A stretch of DNA of 64,000 bases. Origin: Nostocoides sp. GTDB taxonomy: Bacteria > Actinomycetota > Actinomycetes > Actinomycetales > Dermatophilaceae. The stretch is from positions 62,001-126,000 of the forward strand of contig JADJEA010000029.1 of NCBI GenBank assembly GCA_016702415.1, in the 5' to 3' direction. Position numbers and translations under genes: made by a program. How positions within the stretch are numbered: the stretch's first letter is position 1; the number at the start of each line of letters is the position of its first letter. Below, in pieces: positions 8,478 to 16,728 of the stretch. The notes beneath the pieces were generated by a model. The model did not search any database. It had not been told where the DNA came from and was given only the letters and a program-made list of their open reading frames with translations.

Positions 8478-10388
8478 ATGAGCAACGGAGCCTACGCAGC
8501 GGCATACGCACAGAGCCTGTCCGACCCCGACGCCTTCTGGGGGGAGGCGGCTCAGTTGATCGAGTGGATCACCCCGCCGACGACCGTGTTGGACTCGAGC
8601 AACCCGCCGTTCTATCGCTGGTTCACGGGCGCGAGCCTCAACACGTGCTTCAACGCGTTGGACCGGCACGTGCGGGACGGGCGCGGCGAACAGATCGCGA
8701 TGTACTACGACTCTCCCGTGACCGGCACCAAGGCGTCCTTCACGTATGCCGACCTGCTCGACCAGGTGAGCCGGTTCGCGGGCGTCCTGTCCGGGCTCGG
8801 TGTCGAGAAGGGCGACCGGGTCCTCATCTATATGCCGATGATTCCCGAGGCCGCGATCGCCATGCTCGCCTGCGCACGGCTCGGGGCGGTGCACTCGGTC
8901 GTGTTCGGTGGCTTCGCCCCCGCCGAGTTGTCCGCGCGGATCGAGGACGCCAAGCCGGTCGTCATCGTCTCGGCAAGTTGCGGCATCGAGCCCACGCGCA
9001 CGATCGCCTACCAGCCGATGCTCGATGCGGGGATCGAGCGCAGCGCGCACAAGCCGGAGAGCGTCATCATGTTCCAGCGCCCGCAGCTGCCCGCCGAGAT
9101 CGGCGTGACGGATAAGGACTGGCAGGAATGCGACTGGGCCGAGCTCATGCGCGACGCTGAGCCGGCCGGGTGCGTCGAAGTCGACGCCACCGACCCGCTC
9201 TACATCCTCTACACCTCGGGAACGACGGGACGACCCAAGGGCATCGTCCGCGACAACGGCGGGCACGCCGTCGCGCTGCGCTGGTCGATGGAGAACATCT
9301 ACGACGTCCACCCCGGCGAGGTGTGGTTCACCGCGTCCGATGTCGGGTGGGTGGTCGGCCACTCCTATATCGTCTATGCCCCGCTGTTGACCGGGGCAAC
9401 GACGATCCTTTATGAAGGCAAGCCCGTGGGCACCCCGAATGCAGGTGCCTTCTGGCGGATCATCGCGGAGTATGGCGCGGTCGGCATGTTCACCGCCCCC
9501 ACGGCATACCGCGCCATCAAGCGTGAGGACCCAAACGCGGAACTCCTTGCGGGACACGACATCTCGCACTTGCGCAATGTCTTCCTCGCGGGGGAGCGAC
9601 TCGACCCCGACACCTACCACTGGGCCAACGACGTCCTCCACTGCGAGGTTGTCGACAACTGGTGGCAGACCGAGACGGGCTGGCCGATCTGCTCCAACAT
9701 GCGGGGCCTAGAGCCCATGCCCATCAAGCCGGGCTCGCCGTCGGTGCCCGTCCCCGGCTATGACGTCCAGGTGCTCGATGAGGTCGGGGCCCAGTGCGAC
9801 CGGGGCAACGAGGGCGCGATCGCGATCAAGCTGCCGATGCCACCCGGGACGCTCCCGACGCTGTGGCAGGACGACGCCCGTTATGTCTCCGGTTATCTTT
9901 CGGTCTACGAGGGCTACTACCTGACCGGGGATGGCGGCAAGATCGACGAGGACGGCTATGTCTATGTCATGGGCCGCACCGACGACGTCCTCAATGTCGC
10001 CGGTCACCGGCTTTCGACGGGCTCGATCGAGGCGGCCCTGGCCGGCCATCCGGCGGTGGCGGAGTGTGCCGTTATCGGGGTCGCCGACGACTTCAAGGGG
10101 CAGATCCCGCGCGGGCTCGTCGTCCTCAAGGGCGGGATCGACGCCTCCACCGAGGGTGACCGGATCGTCAAGGAACTCGTCCAGCGCGTGCGCGACGAGG
10201 TCGGCGCGGTGGCGAGCCTGAAGCAGGTCGACATCGTGGCCGGCCTGCCCAAGACCCGCTCCGGCAAGATCCTCCGCAAGACGATGCGGGAGCTCGCCGA
10301 CGGCAAGACCCCGACGATTCCCGGGACGATCGAGGACGCGAGCGTGCTGGACGCGCTCGCGGGGACGCTGCGGCATACGGTCCACTGA
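8478..10388 (+). CDS. prpE: Propionyl-CoA synthetase (PrpE-like acyl-CoA ligase)
   Basis: Activates propionate (or a similar short acid) to the acyl-CoA with ATP through an acyl-adenylate. About 636 residues, the PrpE/Acs length. The P-loop motif YILYTSGTTGRPKGI, the PrpE-characteristic stretch SDVGWVVGHSYIVYAPLL followed by GATTILYEGKPVGTP, NWWQTETGWP, YYLTGDGG and the C-terminal acylation-lysine motif KTRSGKILRK are all present. An ATG at 8469 is three codons upstream; 8478 is preferred because of the weak GGGCGG before it and the better family fit. Acetate cannot be excluded as substrate. The gene appears monocistronic. Confidence 0.88.
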   Translation: MSNGAYAAAYAQSLSDPDAFWGEAAQLIEWITPPTTVLDSSNPPFYRWFTGASLNTCFNALDRHVRDGRGEQIAMYYDSPVTGTKASFTYADLLDQVSRFAGVLSGLGVEKGDRVLIYMPMIPEAAIAMLACARLGAVHSVVFGGFAPAELSARIEDAKPVVIVSASCGIEPTRTIAYQPMLDAGIERSAHKPESVIMFQRPQLPAEIGVTDKDWQECDWAELMRDAEPAGCVEVDATDPLYILYTSGTTGRPKGIVRDNGGHAVALRWSMENIYDVHPGEVWFTASDVGWVVGHSYIVYAPLLTGATTILYEGKPVGTPNAGAFWRIIAEYGAVGMFTAPTAYRAIKREDPNAELLAGHDISHLRNVFLAGERLDPDTYHWANDVLHCEVVDNWWQTETGWPICSNMRGLEPMPIKPGSPSVPVPGYDVQVLDEVGAQCDRGNEGAIAIKLPMPPGTLPTLWQDDARYVSGYLSVYEGYYLTGDGGKIDEDGYVYVMGRTDDVLNVAGHRLSTGSIEAALAGHPAVAECAVIGVADDFKGQIPRGLVVLKGGIDASTEGDRIVKELVQRVRDEVGAVASLKQVDIVAGLPKTRSGKILRKTMRELADGKTPTIPGTIEDASVLDALAGTLRHTVH

Positions 10389-10495
10389 CGGGGTAACCGC
10401 AACGGGTGCCGCATCACCGGCGCACGGACCACGATCACCACGGTGAACTCAAGACGGTGATGCGCCGCCCGCGATCAGGCTGACAGGCTGGCGGC

Positions 10496-11416
10496 GTGAC
10501 CGGGGTGCTCGACGGCTTTGCGACAATCTCGGTCGTCATCGCCGTCGGCGTCCTCCTGGGCCACCTGGGCGTGCTCGATCTCGACGCCCAGCGGCTGCTG
10601 CAGCATGTCGCCTTCCACGTCGGCAGCCCGGCCCTGCTCCTCACGGTCATGGCCGGCGCCGACGTCCACGGCATGGTGTCGCGCAATCTCGTGGCCACGG
10701 CGATCGCCGTCGTGGTCCCGGTGGCGATCTATGTGTCGGTAGCGCGGCTGGTGTGGCGGCGACCGCTCGGGGAGACGGTCATCGGGAGCCTGGCCTCGGC
10801 ATACGTCAACGCGGGCAACCTCGGGATCCCGATCGCGACCTATGTCCTGGGCAACGCTGCCCTGGTCGCGCCGACGTTGATGATGCAGTTGCTGCTCCTC
10901 CAGCCCCTCGCGCTCCTGCTGCTCGACGCCGACAGCGCCGGGGGACGGGTGACGTGGGGGCAAGCGCTGCGGCGGCCGTTCGCCAACCCGCTGACCGTCG
11001 CGACGCTCCTTGGTGTGGTCCTCTCGCTGACCGGGACGACCCTGCCCGCCGTCGTGGACGCGCCGCTGCGGATGATCGGCGGGCTGGCGGTGCCCGCCAT
11101 GCTCCTGGGGTACGGCGTGGCCTTGCGTCTCGGTCCGCGCTTCGGCGGCGGGGCCCCGGTCGAGGTCGCGCTCACCTCTGTGCTGAAGTCGGTGGTCCAA
11201 CCCGCGGTGGCGTATGCCGCGGCGAGATTCGCGCTGGGGATGTCCGGTCCCGCGCTACTGGCCGTCACGGTCACCTCGGCGCTGCCGACCGCGCAGAATA
11301 TCTTCACGCATGCGACGCGCTATCGCCGCGCCGAAGCCGTTGCGCGCGACACGATTCTCGTCACGACGATCAGCTGCCTGCCGATCACGATCCTGGTTGC
11401 GGCCCTCCTGGGGTGA
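10496..11416 (+). CDS. AEC-family transporter (auxin efflux carrier fold)
   Basis: Integral membrane carrier of 306 residues with about nine to ten hydrophobic helices, matching the AEC (PF03547) family. Family marks include the N-terminal GVLLGHLGVL segment, SAYVNAGNLGIPIA with the conserved Asn-Gly pair, and the late SALPTAQNIFTHATRY motif. Bacterial members move organic acids such as malate or malonate. Starts at GTG 10496 and lies 107 bases after the propionyl-CoA synthetase on the same strand, so co-transcription and a role in carboxylate export or import are possible but unproven. Confidence 0.85.
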   Translation: MTGVLDGFATISVVIAVGVLLGHLGVLDLDAQRLLQHVAFHVGSPALLLTVMAGADVHGMVSRNLVATAIAVVVPVAIYVSVARLVWRRPLGETVIGSLASAYVNAGNLGIPIATYVLGNAALVAPTLMMQLLLLQPLALLLLDADSAGGRVTWGQALRRPFANPLTVATLLGVVLSLTGTTLPAVVDAPLRMIGGLAVPAMLLGYGVALRLGPRFGGGAPVEVALTSVLKSVVQPAVAYAAARFALGMSGPALLAVTVTSALPTAQNIFTHATRYRRAEAVARDTILVTTISCLPITILVAALLG

Positions 11417-11497
11417 CGAGGCACCCGCCGATCGCTGGCCCGGCCGCGGTTGTTCGAGGGCGACGGCGGGGCGGATGGCGTCGAGGGCGTGACGGCG

Positions 11498-12097
11498 TCA
11501 GTCGCAGTAGTCGCAGCGCCCCGTCGCGGGCAGCACCGTGAAGCACGTGCGACACGTCGCGGGCGGCGCGGCATCGGCGTTCGCGCGGGCTCCGGCGAGG
11601 CGGGGCGGCGAGGCGCGGCGGATGGTCGGCGTGCGGCTGGAGGCAACGGGGCGACGCGCCCAACCTCCCGGCGGCGTGGGGGCCCCAGCCCACTGATAGC
11701 ACACCAGCCGCTGCCCAGCCGCGGCCCGCTCCCGCTCGACCTTGGTCTGCGCGATGGGCTCCCCAAGGACCCGCAGCACCCCGTCGTATGCCGACCCCAC
11801 CCCTGCGTTGTCCGCCGCCACCAGCAGCGCGGCCAGGGGCGGCTCACCGGCGTCGCGGCACGCCTGGGTGAGGTGCTCGAGGAAGGGGCCGATCCACTTC
11901 GTTACGGGAGCGTTCGCGCGAATGCCGGTGCGGGAGTGCAGGGTCTCGGCGAGATCGGCATACGTCATGGTGGCGTGGGGGGTGCGGGCGACCTCGGCGA
12001 GCACCTCTCGGGCGGCGGGAATCCACCGGGCCTCGCTCGCCGCGCGGCCGATCGTGAAACCCTCGCTGTCGCGGGCGAATCCGCCGATGCCCGACAT
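11498..12097 (-). CDS. Hypothetical protein with C-terminal C4 zinc ribbon
   Basis: 199 residues, not recognised beyond its parts. Residues about 20-120 form a predicted helical domain (SEARWIPAAREVLAEVARTP, then MTYADLAETLHSRTG, which looks like a winged-helix segment). A proline-rich linker follows, and the last about 20 residues carry two CxxC pairs (TCRTC, RCDYC), a zinc-ribbon. DNA binding or a nuclease-accessory role is possible but not shown. ATG at 12095-12097; a longer in-frame extension upstream overlaps the HerA-like gene in another frame and is rejected. Convergent with the AEC transporter; 41 bases downstream of the ATPase gene. Confidence 0.7.
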   Translation of the reverse strand: MSGIGGFARDSEGFTIGRAASEARWIPAAREVLAEVARTPHATMTYADLAETLHSRTGIRANAPVTKWIGPFLEHLTQACRDAGEPPLAALLVAADNAGVGSAYDGVLRVLGEPIAQTKVERERAAAGQRLVCYQWAGAPTPPGGWARRPVASSRTPTIRRASPPRLAGARANADAAPPATCRTCFTVLPATGRCDYCD

Positions 12098-12138
12098 GGC
12101 CGTCGCCTCCTCCGTGCGAGTGCCGAGTCCTGCGCGGG

Positions 12139-13868
12139 CTACCGGCTGCGGCGAGCGGTGCCGAAGATCGACCGCGTGATCTCGCGGCCGATAACGGTGC
12201 CCGCGGATCTGAGCATCGACTTGAACGCGCTCGACTTGACGACGGTCTGCACCAGACCCGGGTCCTCCTTCTCGGCCCGGCGGGGTGCCGGGGCATCCGC
12301 TCGCGGGGCGGGTGCGTCTTGACGCGTCGGCGCCGGCCCGGGGGCGGGAGCCGCCGGGGCCTGCTGGAGGCGGCGCTGGAGGATCTCGTAGGCGGAATCG
12401 CGGTCCTGCACCGCGGCATACTTCGACGCGAGCGGGGAACCCGCGACCAACTGCGTGACCAGGGCGGGATCGGAGGGGCCCATCAGCGACTGGGGGGCCC
12501 GCATCATCGTCCAGGCCACCGGTGTGGGCGCGCCGGTCTCGGACAGGACCGTGATGACGGCCTGGCCGGTGCCGAGTTGGGTGAGGAGCTTCTCCAGGTC
12601 GTATGCCGTGTGCGGATACGTCGAGACCGCCGCCCGGAGCGCCTTCGCGTCGTCGGGGTGAACGCCCGCAATGCATGCTGGACGCGGTTGCCGAGTTGCG
12701 CGAGAACGTCATTGGGGACGTCCTTCGGGCTCTGCGTGACGAAGAACACGCCGACGCCCTTGGACCGGATCAGCCGGACGGTCTGCTGGATCGCGTCGAG
12801 GAAGGCCTTGGACGCCCCGTCGAACAGGAGGTGCGCCTCGTCGAAGAAGAACACGAGCTTGGGCTTGTCAAGATCGCCGACCTCGGGCAGGTCGTGGAAG
12901 AGGTCGGCGAGCAGCCACATCAGGAAGGTGGAGAAGAGCGCCGGCCGGTCCTGGACCGCGGGGAGTTCGAGCACCGTGACGACACCCTTGCCGTCCGCGG
13001 CGGTCCGCAGTAGGTCACGCGTGTCGAACTCGGGCTCGCCGAAGAAGACATCGGCGCCCTGGTCCTCGAACGCGATCAGTTCGCGGAGGATCACGCCGGC
13101 GGTGGCCTTGGACAAACCGCCGAGGTCGGTCAGCTCGGCCTTGCCCTCGTCGGAGTTGAGGAAGGTGATGACCGCCCGCAGGTCCTTCAGGTCGAGCAGC
13201 GCCAGACCGTGTTGGTCGGCGTAATGGAACACCAGACCGAGGCTCGACTCCTGAGTCTCGTTGAGCCCCAAGACTTTCGAGAGCAGGGTCGGGCCGAATG
13301 AGGTGATCGTCGCCCGGATCGGAGTCCCGGTTCCGAGACCGCCGAGAGAGAGAAACTCGGCCGGGTATGCCGTGCCCACCCACTCCTGGCCGATGTTGTG
13401 CGCGCGCGCCTCGATCTTGGGGTTGGTCGTCCCCGCCGTCGCCAGGCCGGACAGGTCGCCCTTGATGTCGGCGAGGAAGACGGGGACGCCATTGCCGGAG
13501 AGCTGCTCCGCCATGAGCTGGAGGGTCTTGGTCTTGCCCGTGCCGGTCGCCCCGGCCACGAGCCCGTGGCGGTTCATGACGGCGAGCGGGATCTGGACCC
13601 GGGCGTCCGGGTAGGTGACGCCGTCCACGACAGCCGCACCGAACTGGATGGCCGCACCGCTGAAGGCGTAGCCATTGCGAATCTCGGTGGCCAAGGTGTT
13701 GTCGGCGGCCGCAGGTGTCGGCGCGGCCGGGGGTGTCGGCGCGGCCGGGGGTGTCTGCGCGGTCGGGGGTGTCTGCGCGGTCGGGGGTGCCTCAGCAACC
13801 GAATGTCCGCCTGTGACGTCAGAGCTGGCGGAAGCGGTGGACGCGTCGGCCGAGGGGTTCTCACTCAC
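12139..13868 (-). CDS. HerA-like DUF853 ATPase, frameshifted as read
   Basis: Helicase/DNA-pumping-like P-loop ATPase of about 576 residues if one frameshift is ignored. Residues 1-50 are an Ala/Pro-rich, repeat-like tail; the Walker A motif is GLVAGATGTGKTKTLQ; Walker B is KLVFFFDEAHLLFDGA, and an arginine-finger region RLIRSKGVGVFFVTQSP follows. Near 12655-12658 (GGGG on the + strand) one base is missing: restoring it joins FTP to DDAKALRAAVSTYPHTAYD and keeps the frame to 12139, giving the conserved C-terminus. Start GTG 13866-13868; an ATG ten codons upstream is possible. The clean continuation on both sides suggests sequencing error more than decay. Confidence 0.85.
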
Positions 13869-13958
13869 GGCGCAAATGTAGCCCCCGCGCCCGCGCATCG
13901 CTCACATGCTTGACTATCCGTCGACACCGGGGTCGGACCGAGAGGAGACAAGGGCAGG

Positions 13959-14474
13959 ATGGGGAGTCCCCGCACGGCTGGAATGACCCGGCGGTGGCGC
14001 GTGATCAGGCAGATTCTCGTCTTCGCCGCCGTGCTCGCCTTCCTTGGCGTTGCGTTCTACAAGGCGATGACCTACCTCAAGAGCGACACGGGGAGCCCCA
14101 AGGCCACATCGACCCCGTGCGTGGTGTCGCCGAACTCCAAGGCCGCCCCCACGTATACGGTCCGGGTGAACATCTTCAACGCCACCAACCGCGCCGGCCT
14201 GGCCGCCGAGGTCGCTCAGCAGTTCAAGGCGCGCGGTTTCCTCATCGGCAAGGTCGCCAACGACCCGCATAACCGCAAGGTCACTGCCTCCGCCGAAGTG
14301 CGGTATGGCGTGAACGGGCCCAAAGAGGCCCTCGCCGTGAGCAACCAGGTGTCCGGCGCCAAGAAGGTCAAGGACACGCGCAAGGACGCCTCCGTCGACT
14401 TCGTCCTCGGCAATGCGTTCGCCGAGTTGAAACCCGCCCCCACCTGCACCGCTCCCACCCCCACCAACACCTGA
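13959..14474 (+). CDS. LytR C-terminal domain protein, membrane anchored
   Basis: 171 residues: a short basic cytoplasmic N-terminus, one transmembrane helix (about 20-40, ILVFAAVLAFLGVAFYKAM), then a secreted LytR_C-type domain (PF13399) beginning TYTVRVNIFNATNRAGLA and ending in a Pro/Thr tail. The ILVFAAV segment and the VNIFNATNRAGLAAEVAQQF motif are typical. Family members are cell-envelope proteins; the exact role is unknown. A purine-rich GAGAGGAGACAAGGGCAGG lies just upstream of ATG 13959. It is divergent from the HerA-like gene, 90 bases away. The end abuts an intergenic repeat region. Confidence 0.82.
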   Translation: MGSPRTAGMTRRWRVIRQILVFAAVLAFLGVAFYKAMTYLKSDTGSPKATSTPCVVSPNSKAAPTYTVRVNIFNATNRAGLAAEVAQQFKARGFLIGKVANDPHNRKVTASAEVRYGVNGPKEALAVSNQVSGAKKVKDTRKDASVDFVLGNAFAELKPAPTCTAPTPTNT

Positions 14475-14481
14475 CCCGACG

Positions 14482-14521
14482 GCCTCTAACATCTGTCCCG
14501 ACGCCTCTAACACCTGTCCCA
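14482..14521 (+). repeat. Two-copy direct repeat after the LytR_C gene
   Basis: The unit CCTCTAACA(T/C)CTGTCCC occurs twice in tandem about 22 bases apart directly after the stop codon. No function is evident. It adjoins the palindromic repeat cluster that follows. Confidence 0.6.
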
Positions 14522-14582
14522 AACTGACGACGCGCGGGAACCCGCCGATCGGGTGTCGCAGTGAGCCCCATTGCCCCGGGCT

Positions 14583-14794
14583 CCCAACGAGCACGCCGAA
14601 ACTTACCCGTCCCCCAACTTGAGCACGCCTAATCTCCGCCGTCGCCAACTTGGGGACGCCGGATCTTGCCGATCCGGAACTTGAGCACGCCGGAACGACT
14701 TGAGCACGTCATACATGGCGTGCTCAAGTCGTCCCGGCGTGCTCAAGTTCGGGGGCCCGACGTGGGCCAGTCGCTATGACGTGCTCAAGTTGGG
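14583..14794. repeat. Cluster of CTTGAGCACGCC repeats, both orientations (REP-like)
   Basis: About eight full or degenerate copies of a core CTTGAGCACGCC occur here: forward near 14583, 14613, 14645, 14676 and 14695, and inverted near 14715, 14734 and 14777. The copies at 14695-14732 face each other and form an almost perfect hairpin. The last three copies overlap the 3' end of the TetR reading frame. The same element occurs at 33.6 kb. It could act as a bidirectional terminator or be a REP-type non-autonomous repeat; no transposase of the RAYT type is in the window. Confidence 0.8.
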
Positions 14795-15404
14795 GGGAGC
14801 CGGGCGCGAACACCCCGGCCCGGGCCGCAGCGTCGGCCGCGCGCGCGGCAAGGACGGCGTCGACATGATCCACCTCGCGGCCCAGGACGAGGATGCGGTA
14901 GTAGATCGGCGCACCGAGCTGGGCCATCACCGCACCGACGTCCGTCCCAGCAGGCCAGTCGCCGCGCTCCAGCGCCCGGGCACCGATCGGCGCGATGGCG
15001 AGCAGCCGGTCCCGCCAGAAGCGCTGCATGACCTCGGTCACCGGGGCGGACGCGCGGCTGCTCGTCAGCAGGGCGCGGACCAGGGGGCCGCTGATCGGGT
15101 GATTGACCAGATCCACGACGGAGTGGGCGAACGCCTCGAGGTCGCCCGCGGTCTCCCCGGTGTCCGGCACCGGCACGGATTGGCCGATGAAGCCCGCGAG
15201 CGCCTCGACGACGATGTCGTCCGTCGACGCCCACCGCCGGTACACCGTCGTCTTGTGGATGCCCGCGAGCGCGGCGACATCCTCCCGGGTGAACCGGTCC
15301 AAGCCCTCGCGGGCGACCAACTGCAGGGCCGCCGTCAGCGCCGCTGACCGGTTGGCCGCGGTCCGTCCCCCTGGCCGCGGCGCGCGAGCACGGGCCTCCT
15401 CCAC
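14724..15404 (-). CDS. TetR-family regulator with repeat-derived C-terminus
   Basis: 226 residues. An N-terminal helix-turn-helix (residues about 18-62, RFTREDVAALAGIHKTTVYR) is followed by an all-helical ligand domain of the TetR_C type. Start is GTG at 15402-15404. The last about 20 residues (PQLEHV then APELEHAGTT) are encoded by inverted copies of the CTTGAGCACGCC repeat, so the natural C-terminus probably ended before residue 205 and the frame has been extended into inserted repeats. The gene is divergent from the glycosyltransferase-like gene; target unknown. Confidence 0.82.
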   Translation of the reverse strand: MEEARARAPRPGGRTAANRSAALTAALQLVAREGLDRFTREDVAALAGIHKTTVYRRWASTDDIVVEALAGFIGQSVPVPDTGETAGDLEAFAHSVVDLVNHPISGPLVRALLTSSRASAPVTEVMQRFWRDRLLAIAPIGARALERGDWPAGTDVGAVMAQLGAPIYYRILVLGREVDHVDAVLAARAADAAARAGVFAPGSPQLEHVIATGPRRAPELEHAGTT

Positions 15405-15429
15405 GCGGCCATCATGGCATCGATCGATC

Positions 15430-15452
15430 TAACGCAACTTCGAGATGCGCTA
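15430..15452. promoter_or_regulatory. Possible TetR operator
   Basis: TAACGCA and TGCGCTA face each other across nine bases in the gap between the TetR start and the next divergent gene, matching at six of seven positions. Position 26 bases upstream of the TetR start fits autoregulation. Candidate only. Confidence 0.35.
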
Positions 15453-15561
15453 ACCACGGCCCGTCGATACATTGTTATCCATGACGTATGCACCGCTCTC
15501 CCCCGGCGATCTCTAGCCGCCGCCACCGCCTCGCGCCACCCAATTGGGCGAGGATGGGGCC

Positions 15562-16728
15562 ATGACCGCGACCTTCGCCAGCTGCCGGGTCTTCTCGCCG
15601 TGGTCGGCCGAACGCACCCGCCTGGCGACATCCTGGCTTGAGGTCATCGGGGCGAGTCCGGTGGATGTGGTCCGGGCGGATCTCGACGCGAGTCTCCCTC
15701 GCGCCCGGCCGCGGCCACTGCTCGATGGGGTGGTGCGGCATACGGCCTCAGTGTCGTCTCCGCACGAACCGGTGTCCTGGACCGATATCAGCGCGTATGC
15801 CGAGTCGGCCCTCGCGAACGCGCGTGCCTGGGCAGCGGCCGGGTCGGCCTGGGACCTGGGGTATTCGGGTCCGGCCGGGCTCGCGGACCATCTCGCTCTT
15901 GCGCTCACTCGGGGCGCCCGGCTCGTGCCGTCGTGGACGGCGCACCTCGCCGACCTGCCGACCCACACGGCCGAGGGCACGAGGAACCTCGAACCCGTCG
16001 AGGACGGCCCCGTCCTGACGACACTCCACCGGATCCTCGACCACTGGCAGGCCCCGCCGCCCGAGTCGGGACACGCCACCGACTGCGTACTCGCACTCAT
16101 CGCCGCGGGCGCCGACCGCATCGTCGTCGGCAGCGAGACGCTTGCCGAGACCCTGCTCGCACTGCCGGTCTGGCGCGCCCGCCCGGGTCTCGCCGACCGG
16201 ATCACGATCTGGACGCGTCCGCCCATCCCTATGCCGCAGGACGCGCACGCCCCTGGCGTCGTTCGCGTGTCCGCGCGAGTCGACGCCCGCACGAGCCCGG
16301 CCCTGGAGCCCATCCTCCGGGCCTACGCGCTCCTCGCGCCCGATGAGCGCGACCGGGTGCGCCTCGTCCTGACGACCACCGACGGACCGGCCACCGATGG
16401 GGCGACAGCAGCCGCGGTGCGCCGGCACGGACTCGAGGACTGCGTCGAGGTTCGAGCCGATAGTGGATTTCCTTGGCGCGCCGGGGATTTCGCCCTCATC
16501 GTCGACGAACCGCGACCCGAGGGTATGCCGTGTTTCCCCGCCCTCCCGGCCGATCTCGCCGACGCGGAGGCGGGCGGCATACCGGTGATCCTTCTCGCGC
16601 CGCAGGACTCGCCGCTGACGGGACGGCCCGCAGCGGCGCACCTCCCGTTCGAGCACGTGAGCGCGGCCCGGGCGTTGCTCAGTCGGTTGGCGGCGCAGGC
16701 TCGCCAACCCGCCACGGCCCGAGAATGA
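15562..16728 (+). CDS. Putative glycosyltransferase-like protein
   Basis: 388 residues, without a family I can name with confidence. It shows two Rossmann-like halves: an N-terminal part with YSGPAGLADHLALAL and GARLVPSWTAHLADLP, and a C-terminal part with GGIPVILLAPQDSPLTGRP that resembles the donor-sugar half of GT-B enzymes. No signal peptide or membrane helix. ATG 15562 follows AGGATGGGG; a TTG at 15544 is less likely. Its 3' end overlaps the convergent glycosyltransferase gene by 50 bases. The location at the edge of a glycosyltransferase block supports a glycan role. Confidence 0.6.
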   Translation: MTATFASCRVFSPWSAERTRLATSWLEVIGASPVDVVRADLDASLPRARPRPLLDGVVRHTASVSSPHEPVSWTDISAYAESALANARAWAAAGSAWDLGYSGPAGLADHLALALTRGARLVPSWTAHLADLPTHTAEGTRNLEPVEDGPVLTTLHRILDHWQAPPPESGHATDCVLALIAAGADRIVVGSETLAETLLALPVWRARPGLADRITIWTRPPIPMPQDAHAPGVVRVSARVDARTSPALEPILRAYALLAPDERDRVRLVLTTTDGPATDGATAAAVRRHGLEDCVEVRADSGFPWRAGDFALIVDEPRPEGMPCFPALPADLADAEAGGIPVILLAPQDSPLTGRPAAAHLPFEHVSAARALLSRLAAQARQPATARE

